A stretch of DNA of 64,000 nucleotides from Triangularia verruculosa (Eukaryota > Ascomycota > Sordariomycetes > Sordariales > Podosporaceae). A program made the position numbers and the translations under genes. This document shows, one piece after another, positions 42,473-53,346 of the stretch; the stretch's first letter is position 1, and every line of letters starts with the position of its first letter. The notes beneath the pieces were generated by a model. That model did no database searches. It saw only the letters and a program-made list of their open reading frames with translations, and was not told the DNA's origin. The stretch spans positions 186,001 to 250,000 of the forward strand of contig MU863918.1 of the NCBI GenBank assembly GCA_033296885.1, written 5' to 3'.

Positions 42473-44733
42473 GGTGAAGTGTTGCTGTGTAGGTCGGCGT
42501 TGAATAAACGGGTCGCGCGCGTGGCGTGAAGTGGTGATTAAATCTCAAACTGCGGGTACAACGAAAGTAAAACGACAGACAGTCGGTGAAACGGAACTGA
42601 GGTCTGAGATAAGAGGGGAATAGGAGAGGAGATGCAATAGGTGACGGAGTTGAGGGGGAAACAACTCGAGATCCGGAGCCCCGTCTGCTCAAGTTCTGGT
42701 GCTGGTCAACTGTTGTGGGCAGATTGGCTAATCGTTCGACTGGGGGTCGCTTTGGGAAGGAGCACAACCCCGTTCTTATACAAGTACCGGCAGGTGCAGC
42801 AGTGCGGAGACGACGACGATGGAATACGGCGGAGAACGGAAGGTTCGAAATCACCTGGTTGGATGACATGAGTGGCTCTGTCAGGAGGTGCCTTCCCTCT
42901 AGTTAGACTCGACCAGGCTTACGACCGGCTTTTTCTTAGGAAGCGGATGGTTCCTTCCTTTGGAGAGCCAAACGACGTGGGGTTATCGGTAATCTGTCGA
43001 ACAGGTCCGATCTGAAAATATTCTGCGCAGCTGGGAGGCGTTGCTAGAGACTTCAGACGGGCCGTTGACAGAGCCTAGTGATAAAGGAGTCTCAGGGTTC
43101 AAAGAGGGAGCAGCTTGAGGTACCCCTGATTTCCGCTCTTTTGGAGCCAGGTCCGAACATTAGTTTGATCCCCGGGCTTCTTTTCAACACCACGCGACTC
43201 ACGAGCTACACCGAAAGCACTCGATCCTCGTGAGGGTGCCTCTTCAACCTAATCCCCTCATCTCCAGCGCTACCCCAGAGCTAACAACTGTTTGGCTACC
43301 TAGAAGAAACATATGTTAGACGGGCTACGAGACGAGACTCGAAGCCGACGATACCATTTTCGAAATCTGCGAGGAGGCATTTACAAGCGCAAGGTGAGTG
43401 TATTATCGTGAAGTAAGCTGCCAAGATGCGGATGCCTTAACACCCCTTTTTGAATACCTCACAGAGACACGGGGTAAGGGGTCTGGGGAAAGCCACCATA
43501 TCTGCTCCTCCATATAACAGATCACGGGGTAGTGCTGCCAGCTCACGGGGTCTCTTCCCCTCAGCGCCTCTGAACTTAGTTTACGTTGAACGTGGTCCTC
43601 TACCATGGTAAATGTCCGGTGGCTTTACGTCACCGGCCCAGAAGGGCAACCGCTTGATGCCTTGGATTTTCCGATTCCTGCCAAAACACACGATAGTCGC
43701 GGTGCACCGAGTAATGGCTTAGAGCCATCTTCGGTTCCGCCTCGGCTCCACGTTCGGGCAATGGTCGGTCTTTGAATTAAGGACGTAGTTGACCGACGTA
43801 TTTCCGTCTTCTTCAGCTTCGTTAAGCTTTTTTATGCACATGCCTTTTACCACGCAACTCTCCGGATCATCAGCGTTTGTGCTGGAAGCATATTTCATAT
43901 CCATACTTTACTTGAATCCTGGCGAGTCCGAATATAAAGTAAATGATAACGAAGTTACTCATATTCCCGTTCCCGGAATTGTCTGCGAGGAGGCGAGTTT
44001 ATGTCAACATGGAAAGTTCTGCTACTCTGTCGTAAACAGTTTACAGATGACCGAGAGAAAGGCTATACACCAATATCCCCGGTATCTTCACTGACAATGA
44101 TACGGATTTTGACGAACCTTCCTGCGGCAAATAGTCAGTATTGTGGGTGACTTGTATTTCAGTTTTCTTGATCCCGAAGCACCATGGAGCATACTAAAAA
44201 GGAGAGGGCATTGCAAGTATTACTGCAACAAGGAACCAGGGGCAGCATGAAAACCAAGACTCTCCCAGGCCGTGAACAGCGGCTAGCAGCGGGCTGCTTT
44301 GATACTCAGAGCATCCCTCTCTTCTGTAATGTAACTTACAAAGTTGAAAGACATAATTCGGACCTCAGGTAGCACCAAAGCTCGCTTCATCAAGCTCACG
44401 CAGAGAGCCGCGCAACGTGCCTGGCAACGGGTGCTAGTACCACCCATCAAGCCGTCACTGCTGGCATTCCGGACTCACAAATTGCCATGACGTTAAACCT
44501 CAGCTGTCAAGATGCGCCTTCCACACCGGATCTCCGTGCCATCCGAACATCGGACGACTGTGCACCTGACATTTTGGCGGCATCTCAAGAGAGTAGTTGA
44601 CCCTTCGAAGATGCCGCTGCTTCCAACAACAACTAAAGACTGTGGGATTGTATACCTTATCATACCTCCCAGTTCTTTGTGACAGTCTATCGACGTTCAT
44701 ACGCAGCTAATATCGCAACCGAATTCATACACC
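42473..44733. other. 2.3 kb gene-poor region between permease and secreted protein
   Basis: Divergent promoters of the flanking genes. Only weak candidates are seen. One is a possible two-exon 75-residue ORF at 43313-43393 plus 43465-43611, with a GTGAGT donor. Others are short frames at 43789-44094 and 44184-44372. None has a recognisable domain. No transposon terminal repeats were found by eye. Confidence 0.45.
43313..43611 (+). CDS. weak candidate two-exon small gene
   Basis: ATG 43313 opens 27 codons up to a GTGAGT donor at 43394. An acceptor ccTCACAG at 43464 resumes phase 0 and runs 49 codons to TAA at 43609. The product would be 75 residues and very Arg-rich (for example RSRRRYHFRNLRGGIYKRK). 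There is no homology that I recognise, and the splice pair could be coincidental. Confidence 0.15.
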
Positions 44734-45252
44734 ATGTCCCCAATTTCTAGATTCGCCGTCTTTCTCCTAGGCGCGTTCCTGCTAGGCTACAGCCACGCCG
44801 CGCCTGTCGAGGATGTCTCCAAGCTGGAGCGACGCAAGATTGGTGGTGTAGGTGCCTTCCGCTCATACAGACGACCAGTATCATGGTTGACATAATAACC
44901 AGGTCCTCATCTGCACCGGTCCCAATGCCACCGGGCGCTGCGATCACGAAACCTACGAACTCAAAAAGTGCTACAATCTCCCCGACGGCCTGAGGAACAA
45001 TGCTGCCACTTTCGCGCCAGATGCCGGTGACTTTTTCTGCTATCCCTACCTGTCAGTAACCCCCCCTTTTCTACCAAAGTGATCAGACGACCATATACTG
45101 ACAAGCAAAACAGCAAAGTATGCGGCGGCATCTGCACCTCCCCAGAAGGCTGCACCATGGGACCAGTTGACTCCAACTATCCCCACAGATACAACCTGAC
45201 GGCAGTCTCCTGGAATGAGTTCATTACTTCGTTTGATTGTCTTCTCAAGTAA
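44734..45252 (+). CDS. small secreted cysteine-rich protein with Kex2 site
   Basis: Exons 44734-44847, 44903-45051 and 45114-45252 encode 133 residues. Intron donors are GTAGGT and GTCAGT, and the second intron has branch site actgac. A signal peptide (MSPISRFAVFLLGAFLLGYSHA) is followed by a short propeptide (APVEDVSKLERR) ending in a dibasic Kex2 site, so the mature protein starts at about residue 35. The mature part holds eight cysteines in the order ICTG, RCDH, KCYN, FCYP, VCGG, ICTS, GCTM, DCLL. This could form four disulfides. It also has two Asn-X-Ser/Thr sequons (NAT, NLT). Apoplastic or cell-surface location is inferred. Small secreted Cys-rich proteins of this shape are common in filamentous fungi, and no activity is assigned. 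Confidence 0.85.
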
Positions 45253-45543
45253 TGGGGGTTGAAGGGAAAAAAAAAGGTGTTAGGCGCTGGCCGGGTTACC
45301 ATTCGTTTCTAGGAAAGGGGGGTTTTATCATCATCAACCGCATAAGCTGTATTAGTAGTCAGAGACGCGCCCCTCAAGGTATTAATATCTGAGTCAAACA
45401 GGAAAAAGAGATCGTTTTCAGTACACCAACAGTGATTCAGTTCCAACGCCCGAACAGCTTGTATCATGACTTCATGTATAAAATTGCGTGCCTGCTTTCA
45501 CAAATACAAAATGTACACTTTCCTCTCTTTTCTACCCACTCTT
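45253..45543. other. convergent 3' flanks of secreted protein and FGH
   Basis: 291 bp with an A9 run near 45270. No gene. Confidence 0.5.
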
Positions 45544-46551
45544 TCAAAGCAGTCCAAGATGCTTAGCCGCATGCTCCACATGCTCACCACTGAAACTCGA
45601 CATAAAGTAATAGCTATGATCATACCCCTCATGATACCTCACCTTGACCCCCTCCAACCCCTTCTCCTTCACAACCTCTTCAAGATTCTCCGGCAGCAGC
45701 TGCCCATTCTTGTAGAAATTATCACCAGTCCCGACATCCACCAGCGCCTTGAGATCACCCCCCTTCCAAATCCCGCTCCTGAGCAACTCCACCGCATCAT
45801 GCTTCTTCCCCTCGTCCACACCCCCAGCCAGATACCCCTTGAAAGCCTTCTCTCCCCACGGACACTTGGTCGGGTTGGCGATCGGCGCAAACGCGCTGAC
45901 GGACTTGTACTTTTCCTGATGCTTCAGGTACAAGGTGAGAGCCCCGTGCCCGCCCATGCTGTGGCCCGTGATGCTGACCCGGCTGCGGTCGAGATACTTC
46001 CCGTACTCGGGGTCGTCGAACAGCACCTCGGGCAGTTCCGAGGTGATGTAGGATTCCATCTTGTAATTATCCTTCCATGGCTCGGCCGTCGCGTCGAGGT
46101 AGAAGCCCGCGGCCTCGCCAAAGTCCCACGAGTCGTTTTGCCCCGGGATGTTGAGGCCTCGGGGGGAGGTGTCTGGGTAGACGATTGCCAGGCCGAGCTG
46201 CGAGGCGCGGTGCTGGAAGAAGCCCTTTTCCGAGCAGTTCTCTGGGGAGCAGGTGAGGCCGGAGAGGTAGATCAATACCGGGGCCGGGGTGGATTTGTTG
46301 TTGGAGAGGGCGGAGGGGGGGACGAAGAGGTTGAGGTTCATGGGGGTGCCGGTTGTGGTGGAGGGGTGGGAGAGCTTGTAGAGCTTGCCTCCGAAGGTGG
46401 TGATGGTTGCTTTGGTTTCGAGGGGCATTTTGAAAAGGGTTTGGGTTGCTTTTGGAATGGTTATTTTTGGGATGGTTGCTTTTGATGAGAAGCGGTGGTG
46501 GGTGGTGAGGTGAGTGAATTGACGACGTGTGAGGAGTGAGATCAGGGACAT
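45544..46551 (-). CDS. S-formylglutathione hydrolase (esterase D)
   Basis: Single exon. From ATG 46551 the product is 335 residues. From the internal ATG 46428 it is 294 residues, the usual family length. The core shows the alpha/beta-hydrolase triad: nucleophile Ser in GHSMGGHGA, Asp in DVGTGDNFY and His in GYDHSYYF. It also shows the family motifs YLSGLTCSPENC and PDTSPRG. Role: hydrolyses S-formylglutathione to formate and glutathione in formaldehyde detoxification, normally cytosolic. The first 41 residues (MSLISLLTRRQFTHLTTHHR...) are basic, Ser/Thr-rich and without acidic residues, which resembles a mitochondrial presequence. Both starts may be used, because the first ATG lies in a short frame-continuous leader. 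The 531 bp upstream separate it from MesA. Confidence 0.93.
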   Translation of the reverse strand: MSLISLLTRRQFTHLTTHHRFSSKATIPKITIPKATQTLFKMPLETKATITTFGGKLYKLSHPSTTTGTPMNLNLFVPPSALSNNKSTPAPVLIYLSGLTCSPENCSEKGFFQHRASQLGLAIVYPDTSPRGLNIPGQNDSWDFGEAAGFYLDATAEPWKDNYKMESYITSELPEVLFDDPEYGKYLDRSRVSITGHSMGGHGALTLYLKHQEKYKSVSAFAPIANPTKCPWGEKAFKGYLAGGVDEGKKHDAVELLRSGIWKGGDLKALVDVGTGDNFYKNGQLLPENLEEVVKEKGLEGVKVRYHEGYDHSYYFMSSFSGEHVEHAAKHLGLL

Positions 46552-47082
46552 GGAAAGCGAAAGGGGCTTGGGTTGTTATTATATATGAGCCTATGGAAAT
46601 ACCTAGTTATGGAATGATTGATCCCCTTTATTCAGCTACCCCGCCTGCACTGCAAACTAATCCCCCAATTGACTTTCGTCATGGTAATTTGCTGTTAAGC
46701 AGACGTAAAAGGCAGCAAAGAGGTGACAAGATAACCCCACCTTTATCGACTGCCGAGCGAGGGGTAAAAAGGGAGGTGGAACACACTTCTACCATGCGGT
46801 GTTATGCCGTCATTGTTAAGCCAAGCCAAGGGGAGACTCCGAATGCCGAAACATAGCCATGCTTCCAATTGTTTCGTTCTTGGGGCTCTGCAAGACGTGC
46901 ATTTATTTCTGGCTACGGATAGAGACTTGTGGTTTGATGAGATAAGCTCTACTGCCCATAGTGATGGCTGCCCCTATTTGCTATTTATTTGCCAGCAGCT
47001 TTCATGATATATAACTTCCAGGTCTATGGAACCAACCCGCTAATTACAATACCAACAACGTGTCTATCACCCCCCCTCTACT
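46552..47082. other. intergenic, FGH promoter and MesA 3' flank
   Basis: 531 bp between two minus-strand genes. No gene seen. Confidence 0.5.
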
Positions 47083-49757
47083 CTAACTGACCCTCTTACT
47101 ATCAACAGGACTCACCACCCCCAGCTCCCTCCCTGTCCTCCCCTCCTGCTCCATCTCCTTCTTTATCCTCACATAGGCCAGCTTCTCAAATCTGCTCAGA
47201 CTCCTCCACCAATGCTGTCCCGCCTCATGCTCAGCAATCCTATCTAACAACTCGGCCGTCTTCATTCTTACATCCCTATCCTTATGGAACAGCCCCAGCG
47301 CAACATAAAACAATCCCGCGTGAGACTCCGGCGCAACACTCAAGAGCAAACAAATTTCATCATACGACCACACATAATTGTAAAACGCCTCAAAGATCTC
47401 CTTGCTCTGCTGGGGAGATAGCTTTTGCGTCCGTAGGCGATCGTGCATGTGAGCCAAGTCAAGGCCTTTGAGCGGGCGGACAGTGTATGACTGAGCGACG
47501 TCCTATAACTTCCTCATTAGCCTCCATATCACACAACACTTTAGCAAAAACAAGGGAGAAACAAACCTGGATAAACGAATAGTAACTCCTAGTATTCCGC
47601 CACCCCTCAATCCTCGTCACATTCCCCGCCAGTTCTTTTGCTTTTGTCGCCTCATCCGCCCAGACATACCCATGCCCCATCGCCGCCATCCCGCTTCCAT
47701 CATTATTCTCCCCTTCACTCCCAATGTACAGCGCGCTCGCCCCAAAAACCGTCTCTTCAAACGCCGCCGCTATCCTTGTAAACTTCAAGACCCACTCCCT
47801 CCACTTCGCCCTGACGACTCTCTCCCCGGATCGGTTGGCTATGCACCGCAGCATATCCGCCATAAAAGCCGCGTCACCAGTCAGATCCCCTGTCTGCGCC
47901 CCAGCAGTCGAACTACCGCCACTACCGGAGGAGGCCGACGCGCCGTGGATAAAGTTGGCGTAGGCTGGGTTTTGCTGCTGGAAGTAGACCAATCCTTCGG
48001 TGATGGGGGCTGATTCGATTTTGGACGAGATCTTCATCTTGCCTGAGGGTATGTCACAGAGAAGATCCCACCATTCAGGGTGGTGTTCGAATGTAGGGTT
48101 GGTCACGCCGGCGATGAAGCCAGGGACGTTGAGTAAGTCGTCGATTTTGGTGAGATCTGTGTAGGGGAAGGCGTGGCGGGTGAAGCCGCGGAGTAGACCG
48201 CCAGAAACCAAAGCGCAGGCGGCGAGGACTGCCTCGGCTACCTCCCCAGAGGGCATGTTGTGGCCGAGGAAGATGACTCTTTTTTGAGTGAGCAGAGCGT
48301 TGACGAGGACGATGATAGGGTGGGTATTTGGGCCGTTGGTGGTTAGATGTGGGTGAAGAGAGAATGTCTGTGGTGATTTGGCGTGGGAATCCGAAAAGTT
48401 TTGGATTAGTTTGATCAGAGAGAAATCGCCGACGGTTTCAGGCATGACGGCCACCGGGACTTTGATGGGGATGGGTATGCCTTTGTACATGACTTTGCTT
48501 TCGAATTCGTGCGTGTCTCGCGGGACGGCGTAAGCGCCGGTGTGAGTCTCGATGTAAGATTTTGTGCCTGACCTGAAAATACCTGGTCGTTTTGGAGGGC
48601 TTCGACTGGCATCAAAGGGTTGGTCGGCAACGTCTTCGGATGTTTCTTCGGCAATTCGGGCTTGGATCATGCGTTCAAACTTTTCGACGAAGAGATCTTT
48701 GTTGTCACTTGCTTGTAGGAGGTGTCTTTCTAGGAGGCTGAGTTTAGGCATGAGGGAGAGGTCCATTTCGTTGACGGCGTTGAACAGCATGGATAGCGTT
48801 TCTGGTACCGGCGATTTGAAGTACTCTTCTAGAGCTAGTAATAATAGGGGCTAGATGGGGTGTTAGCCTGGCAAAATGTGAGCCTGCTTTGCCACATGAG
48901 ATACTCACCTTGTATATATGTAGAAATGGATGTCGTGTGCAGATAGCCATGGCTTTCACCACGGCGCCTCTCTTGACAGTCTTATCTTGCTTGGTGTTGA
49001 CCAAGTTCAAAACGTAGACTAGTGGTGGCCCCTCGCCGCCTTCTGGCTCAGTATCGGTTGACATATCGTCGTCCCAGTCATCGTCGTCGTCGTCCTCTTC
49101 ACCGTCCTCCTCATCATCCGACTCATGTATTATGCCCTTTGCCCGGTCACGTCTACGCCTTCTCCGGGCTCGCCTGCTTTCCTTTGCCTGTCTTTCGGCA
49201 TCGTCCTCCTCCTGGCTGCTATCCTTGTGAAGAAAGAAAACCGTCCAATCCTGATTTCTGACGTGGGCCTGATCTGGGAGCATCAGTTCGGCAAGCATGT
49301 GCTCATCCCCGGTGATAGCGACGGGATACTGGTGCTCCATAATGGGGCCACGATCAATATCGAACGAGGCGACTAGGATGTACTCGACATGGCTTTCGGT
49401 ACTACTCCTTGGGTACTGCGAGCGTGGCTTGCGCGCCCGGCGCAACGATGGATCATAGCGTACTTTTGGAGGCGGCACTGAGAGGGAGCTGTGCTGGGAC
49501 GAAGCGCCGGTGCCTGTCGAAGCTATCTGGTCTTTGATATTTGGGTCGGATATGCGGTCCATGTCGGCAGCATTGAAACCATGGGGCAGCGGGGAGCGGG
49601 CGGGGCGCGGGGGAGGTTGAGACATGTCAGCGAACTTGGACGTCGGGACGGTGGAGAGCGATCGACGGTGGCCTTCGCTGGGAGGGCTTGCTTCTACAAA
49701 CGCGGAGATGCTGTTTGTTTTTGGGGCATAGGGCAACGGCTGTTCGGCCGGGGCCAT
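47083..49757 (-). CDS. Afi1/MesA-type DENN-family cell polarity protein
   Basis: Exons on the minus strand are 48909-49757, 47567-48850 and 47083-47502, 850 residues, all junctions phase 0. The introns are 58 and 64 bp, the second with donor GTTTGT. After a Pro-rich leader of about 120 residues comes the Afi1 docking domain (VEYILVASFDIDRGPIMEHQ). It contains an Arg-rich then Asp-rich insert (residues about 200-245) and ends at HPFLHIYK. The second part resembles the stabilisation-of-polarity-axis/DENN region (KVPVAVMPETVGDFSLIKLI, LTQKRVIFLGHNMPSGEVAE). The last exon carries a helical C-terminus (YNYVWSYDEICLLLSVAPE). Family knowledge: Afi1 binds the Arf3 GTPase and Aspergillus MesA localises formins for polarised growth. 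The start is the first ATG in the open frame; an upstream exon cannot be excluded. Confidence 0.88.
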
Positions 49758-50980
49758 TCTCGGGGGCGCGGGTTCTGCTTGCTGCCCCCTTACTCCCACG
49801 AATCCTTCCAGGCGCGCAAGCTGAGTAGTACACACTGTTTTGCGGCACGATCCAAACTATCGGTTTGTGGAATGGTGTCAATTGATCGGAGGACTCGATC
49901 GCATTGAATTGCCGCCTGTATCCCGTTGTATGTTTGTAGCTGAACACAGATCGACGCCTGGTGCCCCTCGGTTGTGGTTGGCGGATCTGTTCCCCGTATG
50001 TCGGTTCGTATTATGTTTCCATTAAAAGATGGTATGGGGGTTGGGGTCGGCGCCGGGCCTGTATTATCGTCGTGTCTCACAGAAAGGAAGGTTCCGACTC
50101 GGGACGTGTATGGTATGGATGTGGTATAGGTATCCGACGGTGGGAACGGTGACCCGAACCTCAATCTGCCAAAAGCCGGCTCCGGTCTCCGACTTTCCCC
50201 TCGACGGCTTGGTTCTTGGCTCCCGGGGTTAATGCGGCTGCCCGCGTGTCTACCGCTGTGCAATGCAAAGGCAGACGGGACTGCCGAGACCTGCAGTTGT
50301 GCTTATACCTGATGTAGGTACGAAATACAGCACCTGTTACACCTGGAGGGCGTTGACTCGTCAACATGACAGGATCTCCTGACAGGGGTTTGCTATCGAT
50401 ATCGACGCAGAGGCCACAGCAGCTGAAGCTTGTTGGAAAATGGAACCCAAGTGAGGGGTCCCCTCTCCCCCTTTCCCCCTGCAAATCCCTGCGTCTTTGG
50501 GAGCCTTGAAACATGCAATGCCCGCGCGGCAAGCAGAAACAGGTGGGCAGCCTCGCTGTGGGAGATGCCCCGCACCGCCTTCCCAGGGTCCCTGCCAGTG
50601 CTGCCGCTAGAGGACGCTCGGGCCATGCAGCGCCGTTGGTGGGTGTGATGGGATGGTTGTCCGGTCGCATTGTTTACTTTTTGTTGTCCCCGCCATCGAC
50701 TTTCATCCCCGGCGTGACTGCTGATCTCCAGTGACGACATCAATCGCCCAAACAAGGCCAGAAAAGCAACCAGGGGATATTGTCGATATTCGAGGCACCG
50801 AAATAATCCCTTTTCGTCGCCGTAATTGTGCCAAAAGCGCCATCTGGGCTGTCACTGGCGCGTGTTGTTGCTCTGCTGGCAACTGTTGGCCGCATTCCAT
50901 CCCAATAACAACGAGCCAAGAAAGTGGTCGCTCGCCTTGCGTACAGCTTACTTGACCGCTAGATCGATACCAACATCTGC
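49758..50980. other. divergent promoter region of MesA and myosin light chain
   Basis: 1.2 kb. Short open frames on both strands (for example 49790-50263 on the minus strand) lack ATG starts or domains. It contains AT-box-like gatatc/tatcgata clusters near 50394-50405 and 50778. No gene. Confidence 0.45.
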
Positions 50981-51905
50981 ATGATCAAGATGGTAGGAAC
51001 AGGATTGTGGAGAACGAGACAGCGATCTGAATCCACTGACATCAGGACACAGGCCATGCCATTCAAACCATCCCCGCTGGGTTATGGGTCGCCCCGGACG
51101 TCACCTTTCCGCCGCCCAGTATCGCCAGGATCTCCCAATACACTACGTCAAACTACACCAACCGCATCGCCAACCAAGACGGCCGGTCCCCCGAGCCCAT
51201 TATTAGACTTCAAATCCTCACGAACGTCTCCGGGTCGCGAATTGCCAACTCCACAAGCACGCCTTTCTCCCAGACCCGGAGTGTCCAAGACTGGCCCGAT
51301 AGGTCACGGAGGTGCCATGTCTCAATTGCAGCCGTCGCAGGTCAGAACGTTGCGGGAGGGGTTCCAGATTCTTGATAGAGACAGCGATGGCGTCGTGAAT
51401 AGGGAGGATGTCGTCGATATGCTTAACCAGCTGGGTAAGAACTAGGGTGGTTTTGGCCCTCACTATTCTACTAACAATGATGTCAGGTCTTCCATCAAAC
51501 GCATCAGAGGTCACCCAGTTTTTTCCTCCCTCAGCACCGCAAACCATGACTATGGCATTGTTCATGAACTCGATAGCCGGGTCGCTGGCTGCTCTGTCTC
51601 CCAGCGCCGAGCTCCTATCAGCCTTCTCGGCATTTGACGACGACGATAGCGGGCAAATTGACGTTGCCGAGCTTCGGGATGCGCTACTCAACACGGCACC
51701 GGAACCGGGCCAACAGCCGTTGACATCGCTAGACGTCGAAAAGGTAATCAATGGTTTCACTAGCCGTCGGGCCTTCACCAAGAGCAAGACGGGTGGCGGG
51801 CTGGGCAAGCGGGGGGAAGTATTCCGGTACCAGGATTTTGTAAACTCGGTGGTTGGAGGCAACGCGGGCAGCGAACGGGCTTCGGAAGATTCACAAGAGG
51901 CGTAA
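50981..51905 (+). CDS. EF-hand protein, probable myosin II regulatory light chain
   Basis: A clear intron spans 51435-51486 (GTAAGA donor, branch ctaac, acceptor CAG). A second, in-frame 60 bp intron at 50993-51052 (GTAGGA, branch cactgac, ACAG) is likely, leaving MIKM before AMPFKP. Alternatively translation starts at ATG 51056. The frame is kept either way, and the protein is about 265-290 residues. The first 85 residues are Ser/Pro/Thr-rich with about ten S/T-P sites. EF-hand 1, DRDSDGVVNRED, has Asp at position 12 as in myosin regulatory light chains. A later loop DDDDSGQIDVAE has canonical Glu at 12. The EF-hands between are degenerate. Family role: stabilises the myosin neck and controls cytokinetic or septal actomyosin. 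Calmodulin-like alternatives cannot be excluded. The C-terminus is Ser/Glu-rich. Confidence 0.8.
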
Positions 51906-53346
51906 TGTGTCCCCAGAGGACAAACGGTGGCCAACCAGCGGCTGCATGCGCAGGGTGTTTATGGGGTCCAACTATCAAGGTCAACAGGAACGACGACGGC
52001 ATTGGGTGTGATTTATTATGTATTTTTTCAGTCGCACAGGGTAACGATAACGGGCTATGGGGTTTATTTAGTAGCAGGAACCTATCGGTTTGGCGCTCGA
52101 GGCGGGGAATTTGCTGTCGATTATCCAATTAGACGAACGTCACATTCGACTGCTACACTGCAAATTGTCACCACTGCGACCAAAAAGTGGTGTATGGTTG
52201 TGCTGGGTGGCTGTCACAAATTGCTGCCCAGACGGTTCGCCAAAAGGCGCGGGAAGCGCTAGGTTGCGGATCACCTCATCCCTCAAATCTGGCAAGGTTG
52301 GACGAGCATATGTATTTCTGGCTGTCTGTCTGACTGTACACTGATGGGTTCAAACGGGAGGGGAGAAAACAAACACCCGAACTTCAACAGGAAGATATCG
52401 ATATCTTCCAAACGGGTGGAGAGGAAGGACGGGAGTGATGCCTAGGACATCAGCCTTGCAACTGACCGCTCATTACAGCGAGCAGCCGCCGACTGCGGAC
52501 GGGCCGACCCACAGAAGCTTCGAGAACTAGTGTGTCAACCCCCCGGATCACAGTTGTGATTTGTATCTTATATTCCTCAAACGGGGCGCCAGCCTTGGAC
52601 ACTGGTCTTCTCTCCAGAAGATCACTGGGGGGTTTGACGAATGGCATCACCGGTCTTTGTGCTGGTTCCCAAATTTCCAGAGCAACGCTTTGCCCCCAGC
52701 CAGCTCAATAACCTGGAGCTTTTTCTTCGAATTGGAAGACAGAAACAGACGGGCCCGCAGGAGGAAGGGCTCCATCGTCCATGTGTCCATGATTTGCTTG
52801 ATTTGCTTGGACGGCTGAGAAAATCATCTAAACCCTTTCAATCAATCCACCAGAGACTGACTTCATGTCTCCATCCCCGACCTCTTGACTTTTCCACTTT
52901 CTTCCGTGTTCCAGTCCCAGCTTCTCAACAGGTTCCCACGTTTTCCATCTGCTGCCAGAAGAACTCCAGCCTGCGGTTACTCCCACTCTCCCACTTCCCA
53001 CAAGAGCTGGACCCCCGCCCGCCGCACCACTGCGCACCGCACACCACACAGCCAGCCCTGAGCCGACCTGCCAAAAAGAAAAAAAGTTGCTACTGCTGCT
53101 GCTTGGTAACCCGAACTTGAGCCTGGGAGTACCTCGACACTGGTACCTGCCACCAACTCTTCCAGCCATTTCTGCCTTGATGCCGCTGTTCGGATACAGA
53201 GGGTAACCTTGCCCAAGGTATCAGTGGTTTTTTTTTTTTTGTTCTGTTGAGGGTTTGGTTCCAACTGCAGCTAGCAATCTGTGGCCCAGGAACCTACCTT
53301 AGGTGAGACGGTTTTTAGTGTTAAGGCATTGCGGAACCCACTGCAA
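51906..53346. other. intergenic with a 20 bp perfect palindrome and T13 tract
   Basis: 1.44 kb. It has a perfect palindrome at 52390-52409 (separate entry) and a T13 run at 53228-53240 shortly before the TPR-DnaJ start. Several short frames are not convincing. No tRNA seen. Confidence 0.5.
52390..52409. repeat. 20 bp perfect palindrome
   Basis: ggaagatatcgatatcttcc is a perfect inverted repeat without a spacer, about 940 bp upstream of the TPR-DnaJ ATG and 485 bp after the light-chain stop. It could be a dimeric transcription-factor site or chance. Confidence 0.8.

Noticed and set aside
45466..46485. 339-codon plus-strand frame
   Set aside because: Antisense to formylglutathione hydrolase, which has its full catalytic triad on the minus strand.
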